Assembly (NCBI RefSeq): GCF_032823475.1
Contig: NZ_CP127915.1
Coordinates: forward strand, 744,001-808,000
DNA from: Acinetobacter sp. SAAs474
Lineage (GTDB): Bacteria > Pseudomonadota > Gammaproteobacteria > Pseudomonadales > Moraxellaceae
Length of the DNA: 64,000 nucleotides
Reading direction: 5' to 3'
In this document: piece after piece, positions 30,416 to 40,076 of the stretch
Numbering within the stretch: the first letter of the stretch is position 1
How the letters are laid out: every line of letters starts with the position of its first letter
Notes under the pieces: generated by a model
What the model saw: the letters and a program-made list of their open reading frames with translations, nothing else
Told to the model about the DNA's origin: nothing
Database searches by the model: none
Program-made: the position numbers and the translations under genes

Positions 30416-31888
30416 ATGACAAATTCTCGTGAAAACTGGTCTGCCCGATCAGGTTTTATTATTGCGGCAATTGGTTCTGCTGTTGGTTTAGGTAATATTT
30501 GGCGTTTTCCTTATGTTGCTTATGAAAATGGTGGTGGAGCCTTTTTAATTCCATATTTGATTGCTATTTTTGCTGCTGGATTACCGTTATTATTTCTGGA
30601 TTATGCGGTAGGCCATAAGTTTCGTAAAGCACCACCAACGGCATATAAAAAATTAATGAATGCCGAATCTTTAGGCTGGTGGCAGGTCATGGTGACCTTA
30701 ATGATTGGCTTGTATTATGCCAGTGTGTTGTCATGGGCTGGAACCTATATGTTCTATTCTATTGGGCAACAATGGGGAACCGATACACAGCACTTTTTCT
30801 TTTCAACCTATCTACAAAATGCCGATCAGTTAACGTTTGGTTTTGTACCTGTACTGTTTTTAGGTTTGGTGACGGTATGGCTGGTGATCATGCTGATTTT
30901 ATATGGCGGTGTACGTCGTGGTGTAGAGTTAGCCAATAAAATTTTTATGCCGTTATTGGTGGTTTTATTTACCATTTTAGTGATTCAAGCATTACGTTTA
31001 CCCGGTGCTGTAGATGGTTTAAATGCATTTTTTACTCCAGATTGGCATGCCATGATGAATTATAAGGTTTGGCTGGCGGCATTTGGTCATATCTTCTTTT
31101 CGCTGTCAGTCGGTTTTGGCATTATGTTGACCTATGCCTCTTATCTGAAGGAAAAAACCAATTTAACGGGTTCAGGGATTGTGGTGGCATTGGCCAATTC
31201 GTCTTTTGAAATTTTGGCGGGTATTGGTGTTTTTGCAGCGTTAGGCTTTATGGCATTTAGCTCTGGTGTTGAAGTTAAAGAGGTTGTCTCTGGTGGGATT
31301 GGCCTTGCATTTATTGCTTTTCCTAAAATTATTTCCAGTATGGGGGCAGGCGGGGATGTTTTTGGATTCCTGTTTTTTGCATCACTTACGGTTGCAGGTA
31401 TCACCTCCATGGTGAGTATTTTGCAAGTTCCGATTGCAGCCTTTCAAGATAAATTGGGGTGGTCACGGTTTAAATCAGTCACCCTGATTGCAGGTAGTTC
31501 GGCTGTTGTTTCTACACTCATTTTCTCAACACATAGTGCCATTACTTTTGTCGATATCATTGACTATTTTGCCAATAATATTGGTATTGTCGGTGGTGGG
31601 GTATTATCGATTATTTTACTGTCATGGTTCCGTCGTCCATTACTGGCGCAACTACAAGCACATATCAATCAATATTCAAGTATTAAATTAGGTCGAGGCT
31701 GGAACTTTTTATTGACGATTGTGACGCCACTGTCTTTATTGATCGCATTAGGTTTAACATTTAAATCTATTGTATTAGAAGGCTATGGTGGCTATCCAAC
31801 CATGACATTATGGTTGATTGGTGGCGGAACATTAGCGGTGCTGATTTTCGGTGCTGTTGCATTTCGCTTACCAAAAGATCAAGAATAG
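30416..31888 (+). CDS. Sodium-dependent transporter, neurotransmitter:sodium symporter (NSS) family
   Basis: The product has 490 residues with about 12 membrane helices. The start 'WSARSGFIIAAIGSAVGLGNIWRFPYVAYENGGGAF' is the NSS signature, with the Na+ and substrate site in broken helix 1; 'FSLSVGFGIMLTYASY' is helix 6. Bacterial members import amino acids with Na+ (LeuT, MhsT, MetP). A 35-residue MetS-like gene follows 15 bp downstream, which points to a MetPS-type methionine/alanine importer. Substrate is inferred from that pairing. Confidence 0.92.
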   Translation: MTNSRENWSARSGFIIAAIGSAVGLGNIWRFPYVAYENGGGAFLIPYLIAIFAAGLPLLFLDYAVGHKFRKAPPTAYKKLMNAESLGWWQVMVTLMIGLYYASVLSWAGTYMFYSIGQQWGTDTQHFFFSTYLQNADQLTFGFVPVLFLGLVTVWLVIMLILYGGVRRGVELANKIFMPLLVVLFTILVIQALRLPGAVDGLNAFFTPDWHAMMNYKVWLAAFGHIFFSLSVGFGIMLTYASYLKEKTNLTGSGIVVALANSSFEILAGIGVFAALGFMAFSSGVEVKEVVSGGIGLAFIAFPKIISSMGAGGDVFGFLFFASLTVAGITSMVSILQVPIAAFQDKLGWSRFKSVTLIAGSSAVVSTLIFSTHSAITFVDIIDYFANNIGIVGGGVLSIILLSWFRRPLLAQLQAHINQYSSIKLGRGWNFLLTIVTPLSLLIALGLTFKSIVLEGYGGYPTMTLWLIGGGTLAVLIFGAVAFRLPKDQE

Positions 31889-31903
31889 AAGGAGTCTAAA
31901 TAG

Positions 31904-32011
31904 ATGAATACTTCTGCAATGATAATGCTTATTTTATCCACGTTATTATTATGGGGTGGCTTGATTTTAGCTGTTATTCATTTGGTCAAACATCCTGATG
32001 AAGAAGATTAA
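31904..32011 (+). CDS. MetS-like small subunit of the NSS transporter, 35 aa
   Basis: The frame begins 15 bp after the transporter stop, with AAGGAG upstream, and encodes 35 residues: a short N-terminus, one membrane helix ('MLILSTLLLWGGLILAVIHLV') and the charged tail 'KHPDEED'. This W-G-G-L helix with a short acidic tail is the pattern of MetS, the small subunit needed for transport by Corynebacterium MetP. Size, pairing and motif together make the call firm, although the gene is easily missed by ORF callers. Confidence 0.85.
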   Translation: MNTSAMIMLILSTLLLWGGLILAVIHLVKHPDEED

Positions 32012-32025
32012 GCATGGCTTGAAAT

Positions 32026-32048
32026 GAGGAACCATAAGGTTCCTCTTT
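32026..32048 (+). terminator. Hairpin ending the NSS-MetS transcript
   Basis: GAGGAACC (32026-32033) pairs with GGTTCCTC (32038-32045) around ATAA and is followed by TTTAT. It lies 14 bp after the MetS stop and just before the converging rsmB gene. Confidence 0.75.
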
Positions 32049-32056
32049 ATATTGCA

Positions 32057-33367
32057 TTAAGCTGTTTTTTCAATACGACAATAAAAGAAACCGTCGCCTT
32101 GATGGCTTGCAGGTAATAATTGTCTACCATGAATTTGTTCTATTCCCCAATCAACATTGAGTTTAACTTCTTTGGCATTGTGATGTGTTGCAAAAAAATC
32201 AATCATCTGTTGTTCATTTTCAGCTTTTAAAATAGAACAGGTAATATAGAGTAATGTGCCACCAACTTTCAGTTGTTGCCACAAATGATTTAGAATTTGT
32301 TTCTGTAGTGCAACAATATGTTCAATATCGCTAGATTGGCGTAATAAACGAATATCAGGATGACGGCGTAATACACCAATAGCCGAACACGGCGCATCCA
32401 AAATGATACAGTCGATGGCTTCTTTGGCTTGCCAAGTGCTGGCATCTGCCGTCACAATTTCTATTTCTGTATATTGCTCTAATGATAAACGTGCCAAGTT
32501 TTCATGCACGCGTAGTAAACGTTTGGCATCTTGATCTAGAGCGATGAGTTTTTTAGGGGTAAATTTTTCCAGCAGATGTGTAGTTTTACCTCCAGGTGCT
32601 GCGCAGGCATCCAGAACGATTTTTCCGTTTAAATCTGGCAATAGACTCGCGCAGAGTTGAGCATGTTCATCCTGAACAGAAAATCCCCCTTCATTAAAGC
32701 CTGGCAATTGTGGAATATGTACTGCTTGTTCAATGATAATACCCACTTCAGAACGTTGACATGGTCTCGCTTGAATATCATGTTCAGCTAAAATTTCCAT
32801 ATACTCTTCACGGTCAGTAACGCGGTTATTCACCCTTAAGGTTAAAGGTGCAGTCTGTTTGAGTTCTGAATAAAGTTGTTCTGCAAGTGCCACTCCCCAG
32901 TCTTTTTTTAACCGTTTAAATAACCAGCTGGGTAAACCATGTGCTTGGTTTAAGGCGATTTGGAATTCATTTGTTTCACGTGAAACACGACGCAGGATAG
33001 CATTCACGACACCGCTTAAGGCTGAAAAACCTAATTGTTTTATGGCAGTAACGGTTTCTGAAATCGCTGCATGTGCTGCAATACGTGTACAGAGCAGTTG
33101 ATATAAACCGACATATAAACATGTTTCTACCGTCGGATTATCTAAAGGTTTTACCAAGAGAGGGAGCGTGATACTTTTAAGCGCATACCATTGACGTAAT
33201 GTGCCTAATACCAGTTCATGAAATAATGCGCGATCTCGTTCAGCAACTTGCATCAGGTGTACGGGCATAATACTGGCAAGTGATTGGCCTTGTTGTACAG
33301 CAATTAAGGTTTGAATCACTTGAGCACGTAAGTTACGCTGTGACGTTGCGTGTTGCAATTGATTCAT
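32057..33367 (-). CDS. rsmB: 16S rRNA (cytosine-967-C5)-methyltransferase
   Basis: The product has 436 residues, close to E. coli RsmB (429). It methylates C967 of 16S rRNA. An N-terminal NusB-like RNA-binding domain (about 1-140) is followed by the SAM-dependent domain with 'LDACAAPGGKTTHLLE', 'LDAPCSAIGVLRRHPDI' and catalytic 'YITCSIL'. Its start overlaps the fmt stop by 4 bp (ATGA), so the two are translationally coupled. Confidence 0.95.
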   Translation of the reverse strand: MNQLQHATSQRNLRAQVIQTLIAVQQGQSLASIMPVHLMQVAERDRALFHELVLGTLRQWYALKSITLPLLVKPLDNPTVETCLYVGLYQLLCTRIAAHAAISETVTAIKQLGFSALSGVVNAILRRVSRETNEFQIALNQAHGLPSWLFKRLKKDWGVALAEQLYSELKQTAPLTLRVNNRVTDREEYMEILAEHDIQARPCQRSEVGIIIEQAVHIPQLPGFNEGGFSVQDEHAQLCASLLPDLNGKIVLDACAAPGGKTTHLLEKFTPKKLIALDQDAKRLLRVHENLARLSLEQYTEIEIVTADASTWQAKEAIDCIILDAPCSAIGVLRRHPDIRLLRQSSDIEHIVALQKQILNHLWQQLKVGGTLLYITCSILKAENEQQMIDFFATHHNAKEVKLNVDWGIEQIHGRQLLPASHQGDGFFYCRIEKTA

Positions 33368-34353
33368 ATTAAAACTTGTCCTACATTGAGCTTCTGGGTT
33401 TGATTAATCTGTACTGGATTTAAGGGTTTACCACCTGGCCATTGCAGTTGCTGCAGACAGACGGCTTTTCCATCCCCACAGGCTACATGTACGCCTTGTT
33501 TATTGATGGCAATAATGGTACCTGCAGCTTGACCTTGCGTATCTTGTTCAGAGCATGATGAATGCCAAACCCGTAAATTATGCTGATCATCTATTGGCAT
33601 AAAGGCCACAGGCCATGGATTAAAGGCACGAATATTGCGATCAATACTGACAGCACTTTGTTGCCAGTCAATTTTCGCCTCAGCTTTTGAGAGCTTATGT
33701 GCATATAGCGTTAAGCTTTCATCTTGTACTTCACGATGATTTAAAAAGGTTTGTAAACTGTGTTCTGATGCTAAAACATGCACAATCGCTTGAGCACCTT
33801 GTTGCGCCAGTTTGTCGTGTAAGCTGGCTGAAGTATCTTCGGCTTCAATCGGGCAAACCGTTTTGTAGAGCATATCTCCAGTATCTAAACCAGCCGCCAT
33901 TTGCATAATGGTAATGCCTGTCTCGCTATCTCCCGTTGCAATAGCACGTTGAATTGGGGCTGCACCACGCCAGCGTGGTAACAATGAGCCATGAATGTTG
34001 AGACAACCATACTTAGGCATATCTAAAACGCTTTGCGGTAAAATTAAACCATATGCGGCAACGACCATCACATCGGCATCAAGACGAGCCAATTGTTGTT
34101 GTGCAGCTTGGCCGTCCTCTGTTGAAGATTTAAAATGTAGTGGTTGGTACACTGGAATTTGATGTTGCTGTGCAACCTGTTTGACCGCAGAAGGGGTCAG
34201 TTTTTGTCCACGCCCCGCTTTACGATCGGGTTGAGTATAAACGGCAACAATATCATGCTCGGTTGCAACCAGTGCCTGTAATGCAATCGCAGCAAACTCA
34301 GGAGTACCTGCAAAAATAATTTTCAAGAGATCAACTCGGTGGCTCAATGTCAT
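33364..34353 (-). CDS. fmt: Methionyl-tRNA formyltransferase
   Basis: The product has up to 329 residues. It formylates initiator Met-tRNA with 10-formyl-THF. The N-terminal domain starts 'LKIIFAGTPEFAAIAL' and holds 'CLNIHGSLLPRWRGAAPIQRAI', with the catalytic Asn, His and SLLPxWRG loop; a C-terminal OB-like domain follows. The ATG at 34353 lacks a ribosome-binding site and has a TATAAT only 4 bp upstream; a TTG at 34326 would give 320 residues, nearer the usual length. The gene def, a frequent partner of fmt, is not upstream. Confidence 0.95.
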   Translation of the reverse strand: MTLSHRVDLLKIIFAGTPEFAAIALQALVATEHDIVAVYTQPDRKAGRGQKLTPSAVKQVAQQHQIPVYQPLHFKSSTEDGQAAQQQLARLDADVMVVAAYGLILPQSVLDMPKYGCLNIHGSLLPRWRGAAPIQRAIATGDSETGITIMQMAAGLDTGDMLYKTVCPIEAEDTSASLHDKLAQQGAQAIVHVLASEHSLQTFLNHREVQDESLTLYAHKLSKAEAKIDWQQSAVSIDRNIRAFNPWPVAFMPIDDQHNLRVWHSSCSEQDTQGQAAGTIIAINKQGVHVACGDGKAVCLQQLQWPGGKPLNPVQINQTQKLNVGQVLI

Positions 34354-34661
34354 TTAATTATAGCAAAGCTCAGCTATTTTTTTGTTGCTTGATTTTGATA
34401 ACGATCATGCGCTATTGACGATCATCAAATGGATTAGATGATACTAACGCTGCATTTTTGCCTATATGTAATTGTCATGAGGTATTATCGATTTGCTAGC
34501 GATATTATCTTGATGATAGTTCTAAACATAGAGAATATCTTGGTATAAAAGACAAATGATCAACAAAGTACTGCATTTTTTGCAGTATGTTTAACCTAAA
34601 ATAGTTCAATATCAATAATTCAATCCATGTCCTAAAAGCCAAGATAAAGTGAGAATAATAT
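34354..34661. other. Intergenic stretch between divergent fmt and TSUP genes
   Basis: About 310 AT-rich bases. TATAAT on the minus strand (34357-34362) lies right at the fmt start and may be its -10 box if translation begins at the internal TTG. No ORF, tRNA or hairpin with a T run was found. Confidence 0.4.
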
Positions 34662-35465
34662 ATGGATTTTATAATTTATTTAATGAGTGGTGCATTTGCC
34701 GGTTTTATTGCTGGATTATTTGGCATTGGTGGTGGACTGATTGTTGTTCCTATTTTATGTATCGTTTTCACCCAATTAAATTATGATCCAGCGATTGTGA
34801 TGCATATGGCGATTGGCACATCCTTATCGACCATGATCATTACCTCAACCAGTTCAGTATTGACCCATCATCATCATGGTAATGTGATGTGGCCTGTATT
34901 TCGTTATCTTTCAATTGGAATGATTGTCGGTTCTTTATCGGGCGCTGCAATTGCCAACTTATTACCCAGTCATGCATTACAGCTGATTATTGGGCTATTT
35001 GCACTATGGATTGCCTATCAAATGTTTCAAGATGCTAAAGTTGAAGTTGATACCAGTCGTCATTTACCTAGAGCACCGTTACAAGTATTGACGGGTGGAG
35101 GAATTGGTTTTGCATCTGCTATTTTTGGTATTGGTGGTGGAAGCTTTACCGTACCGTATTTAACCCATCATGGTGTTGTGATGCAAAAGGCGGTGGGAAC
35201 ATCTGCAGCATGTGGATTAATCATTTCGATTGTAGCGACCATTGGTTTTATTTGGTTTGGCTCACAAAAAAGTATTGCCATTGCTGGGGCGATTGGTTAT
35301 GTCAATATCTATGCATTTATCGGTATTAGTATGATGAGTTTTATCACAGCAGGTTTTGGTGCAAAAGCAGCCAATAAATTACCTGCAGGTATTTTAAAAA
35401 AATATTTCTCCGTGTTGATGTTGGTGGTTGCAAGTTATTTTTTCTATCAATTCTATCGTCATTAA
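34662..35465 (+). CDS. TSUP family permease (TauE/SafE, sulfite exporter family)
   Basis: The product has 267 residues with eight predicted membrane helices in two repeats, each opening with a glycine-rich motif: 'GLFGIGGGLIVVPIL' near residue 19 and 'AIFGIGGGSFTVPYL' near residue 165. This is the TauE/SafE pattern. Members move sulfite, sulfoacetate or other small organic anions across the inner membrane, but specificity cannot be predicted. It is monocistronic, with a 730-bp gap to ilvD. Confidence 0.88.
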   Translation: MDFIIYLMSGAFAGFIAGLFGIGGGLIVVPILCIVFTQLNYDPAIVMHMAIGTSLSTMIITSTSSVLTHHHHGNVMWPVFRYLSIGMIVGSLSGAAIANLLPSHALQLIIGLFALWIAYQMFQDAKVEVDTSRHLPRAPLQVLTGGGIGFASAIFGIGGGSFTVPYLTHHGVVMQKAVGTSAACGLIISIVATIGFIWFGSQKSIAIAGAIGYVNIYAFIGISMMSFITAGFGAKAANKLPAGILKKYFSVLMLVVASYFFYQFYRH

Positions 35466-36197
35466 ATGATCACAGCATCATTTTAAGGTCTTAATATATA
35501 ATTTTTATTTATGCAAAATTGAAAAAATATTCATGAAAGTTTTTAATTTTATTTTTTTATATCGCGCTATAGTAAGTTTTAAATGCAAATTTAAGCGTTG
35601 ATATAAGGGCATTATTGATTTGCTTGTATCTTTCTGACGTGGTGTCAATCAACTGACAATACGAATATGGATCAGAGCAGCATAGCGCCAATTTAGCCTA
35701 TATCATTTTTAGATTTGAATACATCATGATCATGGCGTCTTAGCGGATTTGATTCGATATCTATAGGATTGATTGAGGTGAAGAATGATCAGCTCAAATT
35801 TAAACAATACTGGATTTAATCAAGTAAAAAATAAGTGTATTTTTTACTTGAAGACAGAGTTTAAATGAGATTGCGTTTGTTGTTGGTCTGGCTCTTTTGC
35901 TAATGCTATATTGAACAAGGCTATAACCCTTTCAATCGATCCCTTTAGCTTTGCTGATGATGGTTGCCTAAGTCAGTATAAATACACGTTGCGCTGATCT
36001 CGTCAGTATGATGGAGGCTGTCCAAGTCAACACTCGACTAAACAGAGAAAAGCAATGTTTAGTGTTCATCTATTAAACATAAGTTATAGTATGATAGAGC
36101 CGTCTTGGACGAATTATACTGATAGACGCTAAGATATTTCGCCAGAGTGGATGTATTCATTCATTCAAGCATACACAAAATTGTTGGATAAAACACC
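35466..36197. other. Long ilvD upstream region with a 13-bp perfect inverted repeat
   Basis: About 730 AT-rich bases. CAAGTAAAAAATA (35821-35833) and TATTTTTTACTTG (35838-35850) form a perfect 13-bp hairpin. It lies within a 27-codon ORF (35785-35868) that has GAGGTGAAG before its ATG; the peptide has no run of Ile, Leu or Val, so it is not a classic ilv attenuator. A -10-like TATGAT occurs about 110 bp before ilvD. No other gene is seen. Confidence 0.45.
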
Positions 36198-38027
36198 ATG
36201 CCTGATTATCGTTCAAAAACATCGACACACGGAAGAAATATGGCTGGCGCACGTGGTTTATGGCGTGCGACAGGAATGAAAGATGAAGATTTTGGTAAAC
36301 CCATTATTGCGGTGGTCAATTCATTTACACAATTTGTACCAGGTCATGTGCATCTTAAAGATTTGGGTCAATTGGTTGCTGAACAAATTCAAGCATCTGG
36401 TGGTGTAGCAAAAGAATTTAATACCATTGCGGTTGATGATGGAATTGCAATGGGGCATGACGGAATGCTGTATTCATTGCCTTCACGTGATTTAATTGCA
36501 GATTCTGTTGAATATATGGTCAATGCGCATTGTGCTGATGCCATGGTCTGTATTTCCAACTGTGACAAAATTACACCGGGAATGCTAATGGCCGCAATGC
36601 GCCTAAATATTCCAGTGGTGTTTGTTTCAGGTGGCCCAATGGAAGCGGGTAAAGTTAAAATCCGAGGTAATGATAAAGCTATTGATTTAATTGATGCCAT
36701 GATTGTGGCAGCAGATGATCATTATACGGATGAAGAAGTGGCCGAGTATGAACGTTCGGCATGTCCAACGTGTGGTTCATGCTCAGGAATGTTTACAGCC
36801 AATTCAATGAACTGTTTAACAGAGGCATTGGGTTTATCTTTACCAGGTAATGGTTCAACGTTGGCAACACATGCCAATCGTAAAAAATTATTTGAACGTG
36901 CAGGCCAATTGATTGTGCAATTGGCTAAGCGCCATTATGAACAAGATGATTACAGTGTTTTACCACGTGCGATTGCGACCAAAGCATCTTATGAAAATGC
37001 CATGACTTTGGATATTGCCATGGGAGGATCGACCAATACGGTATTACATTTATTGGCAGCAGCCAATGAAGCTGGGGTTGATTTTACCATGGACGATATT
37101 GATCGTTTATCACGTAAAGTCCCTGTACTATGTAAAGTCGCACCTGCAAAAAATGATGTTCATATGGAAGATGTACATCGTGCCGGTGGTATCATGTCGA
37201 TTCTTGGCGAACTTGATCGTGCTGGATTACTGGATACAACCGTTACCACGGTACATGAAGCAACCTTAAAAGATGCATTAGATAAATGGGATATCATTCG
37301 TACTGAAGATGAAGAGGTCTATCAATTTTTCCGTTCGGCACCAGGTGGTGTTCCGACACAAACTGCATTTTCACAAGAGCGTTATTATGCACGCTTAGAC
37401 GGTGATCGTGAACAGGGTGTGATTCGTAATGCTGCGCATGCATTTTCACAAGATGGTGGTTTGGCTGTATTGTATGGCAATATCGCACTGGATGGTTGTA
37501 TTGTAAAAACTGCTGGTGTCGATGACTCAATTTTAAAATTTAATGGTACAGCACGTGTATTTGAAAGTCAGGATGCTGCTGTAGATGCCATTTTAGCTGG
37601 TCGTATCCATGCTGGTGATGTAGTGGTCATTCGTTATGAAGGTCCACGTGGTGGTCCGGGTATGCAAGAAATGCTTTATCCAACAAGCTACTTAAAATCT
37701 AAGGGCTTAGGTAAAGAATGTGCATTATTGACAGATGGCCGTTTCTCTGGTGGTTCATCAGGTCTGTCGATTGGTCATGTTTCACCTGAAGCGGCTGAAG
37801 GCGGTACGATTGGTTTGGTTGAAGATGGCGATCGTATTGAAATTGATATTCCAAACCGTAGTATTCATTTGGCAGTAGATGAGCAGACTTTAGCGCAGCG
37901 CCGTGTATTACAAGATGAAAAAGGCTGGCATCCTGTAGAGCAACGTCCACGTAAGATTTCTAAAGCACTCAAAGCCTATGCTATGCATACCACCAGTGCT
38001 GCTAAAGGTGCAGTACGTGAGATCTAA
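36198..38027 (+). CDS. ilvD: Dihydroxy-acid dehydratase
   Basis: The product has 609 residues, like E. coli IlvD (616). It dehydrates 2,3-dihydroxy acids to 2-keto acids, the third step of isoleucine and valine synthesis. Cysteines for the iron-sulfur cluster are in '[11 protein letters not shown]' near residue 122 and '[17 protein letters not shown]' near residue 195; the C-terminal '[23 protein letters not shown]' (quoted in part) is the family signature. It stands alone, without ilv neighbours. Confidence 0.97.
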   Translation: MPDYRSKTSTHGRNMAGARGLWRATGMKDEDFGKPIIAVVNSFTQFVPGHVHLKDLGQLVAEQIQASGGVAKEFNTIAVDDGIAMGHDGMLYSLPSRDLIADSVEYMVNAHCADAMVCISNCDKITPGMLMAAMRLNIPVVFVSGGPMEAGKVKIRGNDKAIDLIDAMIVAADDHYTDEEVAEYERSACPTCGSCSGMFTANSMNCLTEALGLSLPGNGSTLATHANRKKLFERAGQLIVQLAKRHYEQDDYSVLPRAIATKASYENAMTLDIAMGGSTNTVLHLLAAANEAGVDFTMDDIDRLSRKVPVLCKVAPAKNDVHMEDVHRAGGIMSILGELDRAGLLDTTVTTVHEATLKDALDKWDIIRTEDEEVYQFFRSAPGGVPTQTAFSQERYYARLDGDREQGVIRNAAHAFSQDGGLAVLYGNIALDGCIVKTAGVDDSILKFNGTARVFESQDAAVDAILAGRIHAGDVVVIRYEGPRGGPGMQEMLYPTSYLKSKGLGKECALLTDGRFSGGSSGLSIGHVSPEAAEGGTIGLVEDGDRIEIDIPNRSIHLAVDEQTLAQRRVLQDEKGWHPVEQRPRKISKALKAYAMHTTSAAKGAVREI

Positions 38028-38062
38028 GACAATTTTATTGTAGTGAAATTGTCATGCACATT

Positions 38063-38094
38063 ATGCCAGTGAGTTTATCTCACTGGCATTTTTT
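38063..38094 (+). terminator. ilvD intrinsic terminator
   Basis: ATGCCAGTGAG (38063-38073) pairs with CTCACTGGCAT (38079-38089) and is followed by six T. Confidence 0.9.
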
Positions 38095-38361
38095 ATCTTT
38101 GAACACATTGTATTTAACTGGATTGGCGTCAGCGTATATTTCATGCGGCCGCGATGATATCGCGTGGTGTACTGTAGCAATAATGCCTGTATGACCGCGA
38201 TAGCGTAGAAAATTAAAGCTGTTATTGCACAGGAAATATTGAACATTTTGTTTTGACTTGATATAAGTTTTGATATTGATTTATGGTTTGCAACCATAAT
38301 TAAGGTATAAAAATACATCAAGACATTGTGTGTAGGTGTATTTATTTTAGAGGCTAATTCC
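38095..38361. other. Intergenic stretch with a GC-rich patch
   Basis: About 270 bases. A locally GC-rich patch (38145-38210) holds GCGGCCGC and the palindrome CGCGAT-GAT-ATCGCG (38150-38164), with a further CGCGATAGCG about 30 bp on. No convincing ORF; a minus-strand frame runs through the ilvD terminator. AGAGG lies about 10 nt before the next start codon. Confidence 0.4.
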
Positions 38362-39672
38362 ATGTCATTGTTACGCCGCTGGTTTGATCCAATCCGATCA
38401 AGTTGGTTTTATGAAAAACCAATACGGCAAACGGTGTTATCTATTGAACAAGGGCTAAGTATTCATCTACGATTAGATGATGTCTATAGCTATTTAGCAG
38501 TACAACAACTACCGCAATTAAATGAAATTTTAGCAGATGTACTGAAACCGATTAAGATTATTATTTCTAGTCAAGCTGCTGAACCTCCTAATCATATGTC
38601 TGCCCAAGCTTGGCAAAATTATTGTTTAAATGATGCCAAAATTCTGTCGAAACAGCATCGTTTTCGTTTTCATGATACCCCTGAGCAACCGACTGCTGAA
38701 GCACTACAACAGGCAGAAATTATTTTAAGAAATACGCCTTTAAGAGGACAGGATTTTTTATATTTGCTGGAAGATATTTTTCATATGTTGTGGCAACAAC
38801 AGTATGGCAAATTAAGAACCTTATATGCGATGGCTAGCCGTCATCACCAAGTTCAGCATTTCCCTGAACGTATATTTAATGATCAAGCTATTTTGGTGAG
38901 TTATTTTTCTATTGGTGGGCGACAGTATCATGCTGTGGATGACTTATTACGTTTAACACGACGTTTAAAACAACAACATCTGTTTACAGGCAATCCTATT
39001 TTTCTGATTAATCATATTGAATGGCGAGAACATTTAATTAATGATGCAGAAGAACTGAATGAAATTCAAGCCTTAGATCCAGAGCTAGATATTTATATTG
39101 CTTTAGAAGATCCGATTTCTTGGCTATTACTGGCCTATATTCGAGAAGAGTTGGCAAGTTATTATAATATTCAATTAAAAGTTTATCCGCTCAGTTATCA
39201 GGGGCGAGATTTATTTGACTGGAATTTAGCCACGCGCTTATCTCGTCGCACTAAAGTGGCATTTACCCCTTTTTGTCGTCCAACCGAAGCAGCCAGTATA
39301 CAAATGGCCAAATTATTTTATAGTGTACCTGAACAACAGCAAATTGATGCGATTTATACCTTACTAGAAGCAGTATGGACCAAAGGAAAAGATCTATCTT
39401 ATCCACCACATTATCATGCATTAATGACTGAACTGGGTATTGAACAACTTCAGCCTGTTGATGTGATTCAACAACTCATGATCAATGATCAGCATTTGGC
39501 CATGGAGGAACAGCCCAATGTTCCTGTATTGGAATTACGGATAGATGGTCAAAAATATATCTTTAATAGTCTATATCGTGTTTGGATGATTGAAAGTATT
39601 TTCAGTAATGTGTTAGAACAAAAGTATAAAAGTGAAAATCATTTGAGTAGCGAGTCAATAACACATGAATAA
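38362..39672 (+). CDS. Large thioredoxin-fold (DsbA/HCCA-isomerase-like) protein, 436 aa
   Basis: The start at 38362 has AGAGG 10 nt upstream; the frame extends to 38326 without a site. I base the family on fold-like patterns only: an N-terminal half with 'DVLKPIKIIIS' and 'GQDFLYLLEDIFHMLW', and a C-terminal half with 'LDIYIALEDPISWLLLAYI' and 'FCRPTEAASIQMAKLFYSV...LLEAVWTKGKDLS', which resembles DsbA-family and 2-hydroxychromene-2-carboxylate isomerase-like proteins with two thioredoxin-like units. There is no CxxC motif, so it is not a disulfide oxidoreductase. No signal peptide. It overlaps the chorismate mutase gene by 8 bp, so the two form an operon. Function unknown. Confidence 0.5.
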   Translation: MSLLRRWFDPIRSSWFYEKPIRQTVLSIEQGLSIHLRLDDVYSYLAVQQLPQLNEILADVLKPIKIIISSQAAEPPNHMSAQAWQNYCLNDAKILSKQHRFRFHDTPEQPTAEALQQAEIILRNTPLRGQDFLYLLEDIFHMLWQQQYGKLRTLYAMASRHHQVQHFPERIFNDQAILVSYFSIGGRQYHAVDDLLRLTRRLKQQHLFTGNPIFLINHIEWREHLINDAEELNEIQALDPELDIYIALEDPISWLLLAYIREELASYYNIQLKVYPLSYQGRDLFDWNLATRLSRRTKVAFTPFCRPTEAASIQMAKLFYSVPEQQQIDAIYTLLEAVWTKGKDLSYPPHYHALMTELGIEQLQPVDVIQQLMINDQHLAMEEQPNVPVLELRIDGQKYIFNSLYRVWMIESIFSNVLEQKYKSENHLSSESITHE

Positions 39673-39949
39673 AGAAAAAGTACAAAGCTTAGCGCAGGCG
39701 CGAAGCAAAATAGATGAAATTGATTCACACATTATTGAGTTAATCGCAACACGTCAATTTTATGTAGATCAGGTGATTCGTTTTAAACGTAGTATGGAGA
39801 ATGTACCCTCACCACGTATTGACGAAGTATTAAATCATGTGAAAACACAGGCACAAGAACAAGGTTTAGATCCTGATTTAATTGCACAGCTCTATCAAGA
39901 GATGATTCAGCATTTTATTCGTCGCGAACTTAAAGAAATACGTCCTTAA
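39665..39949 (+). CDS. Chorismate mutase type II (AroQ class), stand-alone
   Basis: The product has 94 residues and is all-helical, matching the AroQ-alpha fold: helix 1 'AQARSKIDEIDSHIIELIATRQFYVDQVIRFK' (quoted in parts: 'RSKIDEIDSHIIELI'), then 'RIDEVLNHV' and 'YQEMIQHFIRREL'. Conserved Arg, Asp and Glu residues of the active site are present. It turns chorismate into prephenate; some relatives act instead as isochorismate-pyruvate lyases. No signal peptide, so it is cytoplasmic. It starts inside the 3' end of the gene upstream and is not linked to tyrA or pheA here. Confidence 0.8.
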   Translation: MNKEKVQSLAQARSKIDEIDSHIIELIATRQFYVDQVIRFKRSMENVPSPRIDEVLNHVKTQAQEQGLDPDLIAQLYQEMIQHFIRRELKEIRP

Positions 39950-40076
39950 TAGCACAGAGCATCAGGTTAAATTTTGATGGTGCTTTTACATTATTTAATC
40001 ATTGATCATCAGCGTAATGATCGCTGTTATGATCCTTGTATTAGATTAAATCGGTCGAATGAGGTACACCGTCCGT

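Noticed and set aside
38061..38363. 100-codon minus-strand ORF after ilvD
   Set aside because: It spans the ilvD terminator and overlaps the ribosome-binding site of the next gene; no start signal.
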